NCBI GenBank assembly: GCA_947479995.1
Contig: CANKBT010000092.1
Span: 1-10,237 of the forward strand
DNA: 10,237 nt
Source: Frankiaceae bacterium
GTDB taxonomy: Bacteria > Actinomycetota > Actinomycetes > Mycobacteriales > SCTD01
Reading direction: 5' to 3'
A program made the position numbers and the translations under genes. Positions 7,271-10,237 of the stretch are shown here, one piece after another; position 1 is the first letter of the stretch; the number at the start of each line of letters is the position of its first letter. Under the pieces are notes generated by a model, which was not told the DNA's origin, did not search any database, and saw only the letters and a program-made list of their open reading frames with translations.

Positions 7271-7353
7271 GCGCGAGTGGCGGAATGGCAGACGCGCACG
7301 GTTCAGGTCCGTGTGTCCGAGAGGACGTGGGGGTTCAACTCCCCCCTCGCGCA
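7271..7353 (+). tRNA. tRNA-Leu (anticodon CAG)
   Basis: A complete class II cloverleaf of 83 nt. The acceptor stem GCGCGAG (7271-7277) pairs fully with CTCGCGC (7346-7352), with discriminator A7353. The D stem is GCG/CGC (7280-7282, 7293-7295). The anticodon stem is CACGG/CCGTG (7297-7301, 7309-7313) around loop TTCAGGT, placing CAG at 7304-7306. The long variable arm has stem GTCC/GGAC (7315-7318, 7323-7326), as expected for leucine. The T stem is GGGGG/CCCCC around TTCAACT (7329-7345). It reads CUG, the main Leu codon in the surrounding genes. The next bases are CA, so CCA is not encoded and must be added enzymatically. A 14-bp palindrome (7266-7279) straddles the mature 5' end. Confidence 0.97.
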
Positions 7354-7360
7354 CAGCACC

Positions 7361-7392
7361 GAGGGCCCCCGACCAGCCGGTCGGGGGCCCTC
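7361..7392. terminator. Hairpin terminator of tRNA-Leu
   Basis: A perfect 14-bp GC-rich stem (7361-7374 with 7379-7392) closed by the loop AGCC, 7 nt after the tRNA. No T run follows, as is usual for actinobacterial hairpin terminators. Being symmetrical, it can also stop - strand transcripts from the SHOCT gene that ends at 7510. Its outer 4 bp are imperfect (C-C mismatches at 7360/7393 and 7357/7396), unlike copy 2. Confidence 0.75.
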
Positions 7393-7408
7393 CGTCGTGC
7401 GGGGTCGG
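7361..7408. repeat. Direct repeat copy 1 (terminator plus 16-nt tail)
   Basis: These 48 bases recur exactly at 8643-8690. If the comparison starts three bases earlier (7358 against 8640), 50 of 51 bases match, the only difference being C7360 against G8642. The repeat consists of a perfect hairpin (32 nt) and an asymmetric tail of 16 nt, so hairpin symmetry alone does not explain the identity. Copy 1 begins 8 nt after tRNA-Leu. The 100 bases from here to the SHOCT gene (7409-7509) hold no feature I can support. Confidence 0.95.
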
Positions 7409-7509
7409 CGCTGGCTCGCACTGGACTCGCCGAGCAGTCGCCCGGAGGAAGGCGGCCGCACGCGCCGGGTCTGGCCGAGCGTTGGCCGGCCCCGAACCGC
7501 CGGTCCGCG

Positions 7510-8583
7510 TCAGATGTCGAGCAGCCGTCGCTTGGCCGTCGCGAACTCCTCGGCATCCAATACGCCCGCGTCCCGAAGCTCGACGAGCCGGGCCAGCTGA
7601 TCGGCGAGGCCGCCACCGGCGGTCGGCCGCTCCTGCTCCACCCTCACCGTGATGGTCCTGGCCTTGCTGATGCGGTCTCGCAACTCGTTCAGGTGAGGCA
7701 GGGCCTGCGCGTGCATCGCCTTGTCGACCGGCAGCGTGTTGCTGAGCGTGTTCGGGTTGTTGTTGTCCTTGTTGAGCGAACGGTCAGCACCACGCCAGAA
7801 GTCCTTGTTGGCGCCGCCCGAGTAGCTGGGCGTCAGGACCTCGAGCACGCCCATCATCAAGCCGCTGTTGTACTCGATCCCGGTGATCTGGTCGAAGGAG
7901 AACGACGCGATGCGCCCGCCTCCCATGGCGCCACTCGCCAAGCCCGTCCATGCACCTGTCTTGACGATGATCAGGCGGTCGTCGAAGGCCGCGAGCAGTC
8001 CCTGTCCGAGTGAGGAGATGATGAGCCACGGGGACTCGCCCTCCCGGCAGTGCGCGAGAACCGTCTCAGCGGCCTTCTCCCTCGGGCGACTGCCGATGAC
8101 CGTCGTGTTCGGCCAGAGCCCGTCCTTCGCCTGTGTCAGGGCTGCAGCTGCGGCCTGACGCCGTGCGTCCTGCGCTGCCTGCGCATCTCGCAGTTCCGGA
8201 GTCGGCTCCTCCTGCAGGAGGCCGTACAGGACGTTGCCCGTCAGCTTCTCGTCGGCGTCAGCGCTGCGGAGGCTCATCAAGGTGATCTTGCGCTGACTAC
8301 CGTCCTTCATGGCCAGACCCACAGCGGGGCGTCCCATGCGTGACGCGGGCGCAACACTCGCCACATCTGCCAGGGCGATCTCTGACCGCACCCGGCAGTG
8401 CTGTTGCGTGGCAGCGCCGAGCAATCGGAGGTTGGTGATGGCGACCAGATCACCTCCCATGTTGGCGAAGGCGCCCTTGACGAGTAGGCGCACCTCCTCA
8501 CCGGGAAGGAGCAAGGGGGCGAGCGCCTGCGCCCAGAGGTCAGCCTTCGCGGGCTTGATGCCGCTTCCCAGTGCCATGGTCAT
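7510..8583 (-). CDS. Protein with two PH-like domains and a C-terminal SHOCT domain
   Basis: A 357-residue protein with no signal peptide or membrane helix. The N-terminal part (about 26-124) looks like a bacterial PH-like fold: GEEVRLLVKGAFANMGG, then AITNLRLLGA, then a strand-rich stretch to ITLMSLRS. A helical Ala/Gln/Arg linker (about 128-152) leads to a second PH-like, YokE-type domain (about 178-252) with LLAAFDDRLIIVKTG and IASFSFDQITGIEYNSG. Residues 286-318 are probably helical. The end (325-357), GLADQLARLVELRDAGVLDA and on to RRLLDI, is a textbook SHOCT domain, a short module often found at protein termini. No enzymatic motif is visible and the function is unknown. GC is about 57-70% in sampled lines, clearly below the neighbours, and codons rare elsewhere here (CTA, TTG, TCA, GGA, CGA) are used. 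It sits alone between two 48-bp direct repeats. The start is uncertain (ATG 8583 or ATG 8577); neither has a clear ribosome binding site. Confidence 0.85.
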   Translation of the reverse strand: MTMALGSGIKPAKADLWAQALAPLLLPGEEVRLLVKGAFANMGGDLVAITNLRLLGAATQQHCRVRSEIALADVASVAPASRMGRPAVGLAMKDGSQRKITLMSLRSADADEKLTGNVLYGLLQEEPTPELRDAQAAQDARRQAAAAALTQAKDGLWPNTTVIGSRPREKAAETVLAHCREGESPWLIISSLGQGLLAAFDDRLIIVKTGAWTGLASGAMGGGRIASFSFDQITGIEYNSGLMMGVLEVLTPSYSGGANKDFWRGADRSLNKDNNNPNTLSNTLPVDKAMHAQALPHLNELRDRISKARTITVRVEQERPTAGGGLADQLARLVELRDAGVLDAEEFATAKRRLLDI

Positions 8584-8642
8584 GGGGACATCAAAGGCGA
8601 GTCGGTGGCTGATGTCGCCAGTTCTCGTGTCCTGAGATGACG
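8584..8642 (-). promoter_or_regulatory. Short leader of the SHOCT gene without a visible promoter
   Basis: Only about 59 nt separate the ATG from repeat copy 2. The - strand here contains no TA dinucleotide, so no TAnnnT -10 box, and no purine-rich ribosome binding site precedes the start. The gene may use an unfamiliar promoter, or be transcribed by read-through from csbD across the hairpin at 8639-8678. Confidence 0.3.
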
Positions 8643-8678
8643 GAGGGCCCCCGACCAGCCGGTCGGGGGCCCTCCGTC
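8639..8678. terminator. Hairpin terminator of csbD (extended copy)
   Basis: Same hairpin core as at 7361-7392, but here the stem is perfect over 18 bp (8639-8656 with 8661-8678, loop AGCC). On the - strand it starts about 18 nt after the csbD stop and ends about 55 nt before the SHOCT start. It can therefore terminate csbD transcripts or attenuate read-through into the SHOCT gene. There is no T tract. The longer stem suggests this is the more intact copy. Confidence 0.75.
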
Positions 8679-8690
8679 GTGCGGGGTCGG
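8643..8690. repeat. Direct repeat copy 2
   Basis: Identical over 48 bases to 7361-7408, at an offset of 1,282 bp. It ends 5 nt before the csbD stop codon (8696-8698 on the + strand). The flanks diverge at once on the right (T8691 against C7409), giving sharp borders. Confidence 0.95.
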
Positions 8691-8695
8691 TCGTC

Positions 8696-8866
8696 CTACT
8701 TGAAGACGTCCTTGACCTTCTCGCCGGCCTGCTTGAGGTTGCCGCTGGCCTGGTCCTTGTGGCCCTCGGCCTCGAGGTCCTGGTCACCGGTGGCCTTGCC
8801 CAGGTGCTCCTTGCCCTGGCCGCCCAGCTCCTCGGCCTTGTTCTTCGCCTTGTCGATGAAGCTCAC
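8696..8866 (-). CDS. CsbD-family stress-response protein
   Basis: A 56-residue, highly charged, soluble helical protein that starts MSFIDKAKNKAEELGGQGKE. It has the two CsbD-type half-repeats: KNKAEELGGQGKEHLGKATG (8-27) and GHKDQASGNLKQAGEKVKDV (35-54). CsbD proteins are abundant general-stress proteins of unknown biochemical role; in Bacillus subtilis csbD belongs to the sigma-B regulon. The GTG start at 8864-8866 is fixed by a strong ribosome binding site, GAGGAGGA on the - strand about 5 nt upstream. The frame stays open far upstream, antisense to the next gene, but that extension has no family similarity. A GGGTAG element at 8905-8910 could be a stress-sigma -10 box. A hairpin follows the stop. 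Confidence 0.93.
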   Translation of the reverse strand: MSFIDKAKNKAEELGGQGKEHLGKATGDQDLEAEGHKDQASGNLKQAGEKVKDVFK

Positions 8867-8868
8867 GT

Positions 8869-8878
8869 CGTCCTCCTC
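8869..8878 (-). promoter_or_regulatory. Strong Shine-Dalgarno site of csbD
   Basis: The - strand reads CGAGGAGGAC, a near-perfect anti-16S complement a few nucleotides before the GTG at 8866. It contrasts with the weak or absent sites of most genes in the window and points to high expression of csbD. Confidence 0.8.
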
Positions 8879-8904
8879 GGATCGGTCGTGCACCTGCTCC
8901 GCCC

Positions 8905-8910
8905 CTACCC
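8905..8910 (-). promoter_or_regulatory. Candidate stress-sigma -10 element of csbD
   Basis: The - strand reads GGGTAG, close to the GGGTAC/T -10 of actinobacterial sigma-B/F-type promoters. A start near 8897 would give a leader of about 30 nt including the strong ribosome binding site. No GTTT-like -35 is visible at the expected distance, so the call rests on the hexamer and on known csbD regulation in other bacteria. Confidence 0.3.
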
Positions 8911-8932
8911 GCGGCACCCGCGCCGTACGCCG

Positions 8933-8946
8933 GTGGCGTGCGCCAC
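8933..8946. promoter_or_regulatory. Palindrome in the csbD/8966 divergent promoter region
   Basis: GTGGCG-TG-CGCCAC is a perfect 6-bp inverted repeat with a 2-nt centre, nested inside a wider pair CGCCGT (8921-8926) and ACGGCG (8945-8950). It lies about 20-33 nt upstream of the + strand gene start at 8966, overlapping its promoter, so it could be an operator. Chance occurrence is likely enough at this GC content to keep confidence low. Confidence 0.3.
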
Positions 8947-8950
8947 GGCG

Positions 8951-8959
8951 GGGTAGCCC
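8951..8959 (+). promoter_or_regulatory. Candidate -10 of a leaderless promoter for the 8966 gene
   Basis: GGGTAGCCC contains TAGCCC (8954-8959), ending 6 nt before the GTG at 8966, the distance expected when transcription starts at the start codon itself. No ribosome binding site precedes this GTG, which also fits a leaderless mRNA. The last base departs from TAnnnT. The same bases give GGGTAG, matching the csbD-side element. Confidence 0.35.
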
Positions 8960-8965
8960 GCTGTC

Positions 8966-9814
8966 GTGCGCGTCGACGTGGTGGAGCAGCGGTCCCTGCG
9001 CTTCGACGACGGCGGGCCGGTGCGCGCCGCGTCCGCGGTCGCCCGGCTGGGCGGGGCGTGGCTGGTCGCGCAGGACGACGCCGTCCACGCCGCGCTGGTC
9101 GCCGGCAGCGGCGTGACGCGGCTGCGGCTGCTGCCCGACGTCGAGGGCCGGTCGGTCTTCGGCGAGGCCGACGGCACCAAGCACCTCAAGCCCGACCTCG
9201 AGGCCGCGTGCCCGGTGCCCGGCCCGGACGGCCGGCCCGGCGTGCTGCTGCTCGGCTCGGGGTCGACGCCGGCCCGCGCCCGCGGCTGCCTCGTGCGGCC
9301 GGACCGGTCGGTCGAGGTGCTCGACCTGGCCGCCGTGCAGGCCCGGGTCGCCGCGGCGCTCGGGGTGCCGGAGCTCAACGCCGAGGGCGCCTGCCTGGTC
9401 GGCGACCGGCTGCGCTGGTTCCACCGCGGCGGGCACGGCGAGGCGCCGGGCAGCGCCGACCTCGACCTGGCGGCGCTGCTCGCCGGCGAGGCCGAGGTGC
9501 GGGCGACGACGGCGTACGACCTGGGCGACGTCGACGGCGTCGCCCTCGCGGTGACCGACGCCCTCGCGCTGCCGGGCGGCCGGGTGCTGGTCAGCGTCGC
9601 GGCCGAGGACGCCCCCGACGCGGTCGCCGACGGCCCGGTCGTCGCCACCGGCCTCGCCCTGCTCGACGGCCCGGAGCTGGTCGACCTCGCCCTGCTGCCC
9701 GACCCGCACAAGGTCGAGGGCCTCGCGCCCGACGGCGACGCGTACGTCGCGGTCGTCGACGACGACGACCCCGAGCGCCCGTCGACGATGCTCCGCCTGC
9801 GCGTCGGCTGGTGA
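8966..9814 (+). CDS. Conserved actinobacterial protein of unknown function, probably a beta-propeller
   Basis: A 282-residue soluble protein without signal peptide or membrane helix. I recall similar proteins in actinobacteria annotated as DUF6910/DUF6929-like; the number is from memory and untested. Visible features are FDDGGPVRAASAVARLGG (13-30) followed by LVAQDD (33-38), DGTKHLKPDLEAACPV (69-84), LLLGSGSTPARARG (94-107), ELNAEGACLVGDRLRWFHRG (136-155), DLGDVDGVALAVTDALALPG (185-204), HKVEGLAPDG (248-257) and an acidic DDDDPE (265-270). The recurring EG/DG motif followed by a hydrophobic strand is typical of phytase-like or SdiA-regulated-type propellers. No catalytic residues can be assigned. 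The GTG start is preferred because it opens directly after a -10-like TAGCCC. The gene is divergent from csbD and its stop codon lies inside a large palindrome. Confidence 0.8.
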   Translation: MRVDVVEQRSLRFDDGGPVRAASAVARLGGAWLVAQDDAVHAALVAGSGVTRLRLLPDVEGRSVFGEADGTKHLKPDLEAACPVPGPDGRPGVLLLGSGSTPARARGCLVRPDRSVEVLDLAAVQARVAAALGVPELNAEGACLVGDRLRWFHRGGHGEAPGSADLDLAALLAGEAEVRATTAYDLGDVDGVALAVTDALALPGGRVLVSVAAEDAPDAVADGPVVATGLALLDGPELVDLALLPDPHKVEGLAPDGDAYVAVVDDDDPERPSTMLRLRVGW

Positions 9815-9870
9815 TCATGCAGCACTGCTGCGGTCTCGACCCCGAGTCGGCAGCAGTGCTGCATGATCAC
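9811..9870. terminator. 60-bp nested palindrome, probable bidirectional terminator or REP-like element
   Basis: The two 21-nt arms (9811-9831 and 9850-9870) are perfectly complementary. Inside the 18-nt loop a further 4-bp stem (9835-9838 with 9843-9846) can form. Each arm is itself made of palindromes: TGATCA, and a GCAGCA-S-TGCTGC block (9819-9831 and 9850-9862). The left arm includes the TGA stop (9812-9814), and the element ends 15 nt before the stop of the convergent - strand gene. It is thus well placed as a two-way terminator. At about 57% GC the arms are poorer than the flanks, which together with the perfect symmetry also fits a mobile palindromic repeat. Confidence 0.75.
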
Positions 9871-9885
9871 GACCGCGTGCGCGGG

Positions 9886-10237
9886 TCAGGTGCAGCTGCG
9901 GGCCACCAGGGCGGCGAGCACGTCCGCCGGCAGCGCCACCGGCGTCTCCTCGAGCACCGAGCCGGGCCCGGCGTCGTGCAGCACCCTCAGCACGGGGGCC
10001 GCGCCGGGCTCGAGCGCCGCGCAGCGGCTGACCCGCACGTGCAGGTCGAGCGCCGCCCCGCCGCCGGGCGCGAGCACCAGGGGCAGCCCGGCCGTCGCAC
10101 CGCCGCGGCGCACCTCGAGCCCGAGGCCGCGCGGCCCGCGCAGGGCCTTGACCCGCAGCCCCTCGGCCGCGGTGAGGGCGAGCGGCAGCACGGCGTCGCG
10201 GCCGTCGACCGTGCCCGCGGCGGCCAGGTCGGCGACC
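9886..10237 (-). CDS. C-terminal part of an unidentified protein (5' end outside window)
   Basis: The frame is open from the right edge to TGA at 9886-9888, giving 116 visible codons. It reads VADLAAAGTVDGRDAVLPLA at the edge, continues through LRVKALRGPRGLGLEV and LDLHVRVSRCAALEP, and ends ALVARSCT. Alternating hydrophobic strands and the VRVSRCAAL stretch are reminiscent of small secreted Ig-like actinobacterial proteins with a V-R-x-x-RC motif, but this is only a resemblance. Two Cys are visible, one of them the penultimate residue, so a disulfide is possible. I do not recognise the family. There is no internal start I would trust; the gene clearly begins beyond the window. It converges with the 8966 gene across the nested palindrome. 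Confidence 0.65.
   Translation of the reverse strand, partial: VADLAAAGTVDGRDAVLPLALTAAEGLRVKALRGPRGLGLEVRRGGATAGLPLVLAPGGGAALDLHVRVSRCAALEPGAAPVLRVLHDAGPGSVLEETPVALPADVLAALVARSCT

Noticed and set aside
7485..7504. Weak hairpin just after the SHOCT gene stop
   Set aside because: Only a 5-bp stem (CCGGC/GCCGG) around an 8-nt loop; too weak to call a terminator when a 14-bp hairpin lies about 120 nt further on.
6382..8013. Large + strand frame running through fhaA, the tRNA and the SHOCT gene
   Set aside because: It passes through a structured tRNA gene and is antisense to fhaA and the SHOCT gene, so it is a compositional artefact.
7358..8690. Insertion sequence or integrative element explanation for the repeat-bracketed gene
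   Set aside because: No transposase, integrase or terminal inverted repeats are present, and 48 bp is far longer than a normal IS target duplication, so I report the structure without naming an element type.
8867..9709. N-terminal extension of csbD antisense to the 8966 gene
   Set aside because: CsbD similarity begins at the GTG at 8866 behind a strong ribosome binding site; the upstream part has no similarity and low complexity.
1..10237. CRISPR array or known defence operon
   Set aside because: No spaced short direct repeats and no Cas, restriction, toxin-antitoxin or other recognisable defence proteins were found on either strand.

Overview
The window is chromosomal DNA from a very GC-rich actinobacterium (class Actinomycetia). 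This rests on the base composition, the frequent GTG starts, and the cell-envelope signalling operon fhaA-fhaB-pstP-rodA-pbpA, a hallmark of that group. I cannot resolve the genus from the sequence.

Left part (1-1674, + strand): the 3' end of a gene for a secreted, multi-domain Ig-like protein. It has a Pro-rich linker, two FlgD-type Ig modules and three other Cys-paired Ig-like modules. It runs head-on into the operon with only 4 nt between the two stop codons.

Centre (1679-7047, - strand): five genes, transcribed right to left. They encode FhaA (DUF3662 plus FHA), FhaB (membrane anchor plus FHA), PstP (membrane PP2C phosphatase), RodA (SEDS glycosyltransferase) and PbpA (class B penicillin-binding protein). 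Every junction overlaps by 1 or 4 nt, and the internal starts lack clear Shine-Dalgarno sites, so translation is probably coupled. Together the products join peptidoglycan polymerisation and crosslinking (RodA/PbpA) to Ser/Thr phosphorylation (PstP, FHA readers). The kinases PknA/PknB, which usually follow pbpA, are not there.

Middle right (7251-8690): a tRNA-Leu(CAG) gene with a recognisable promoter, followed by a hairpin terminator. That terminator plus a 16-nt tail is duplicated (48 bp identical) 1,282 bp further on. The two copies bracket one gene with visibly lower GC and different codon use, encoding a protein with two PH-like domains and a SHOCT tail. This looks like a small insertion between tRNA-Leu and csbD, and it is the most unusual structure in the window.

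Right part (8696-10237): a CsbD-family stress protein (- strand), a divergently transcribed cytoplasmic propeller-like protein of unknown function (+ strand), a 60-bp near-perfect nested palindrome starting at its stop codon, and the C-terminal end of an unidentified - strand gene that leaves the window.

I see no CRISPR array, transposase, integrase or recognisable defence operon. If something new is here, the best candidate is the repeat-bracketed PH/SHOCT gene.
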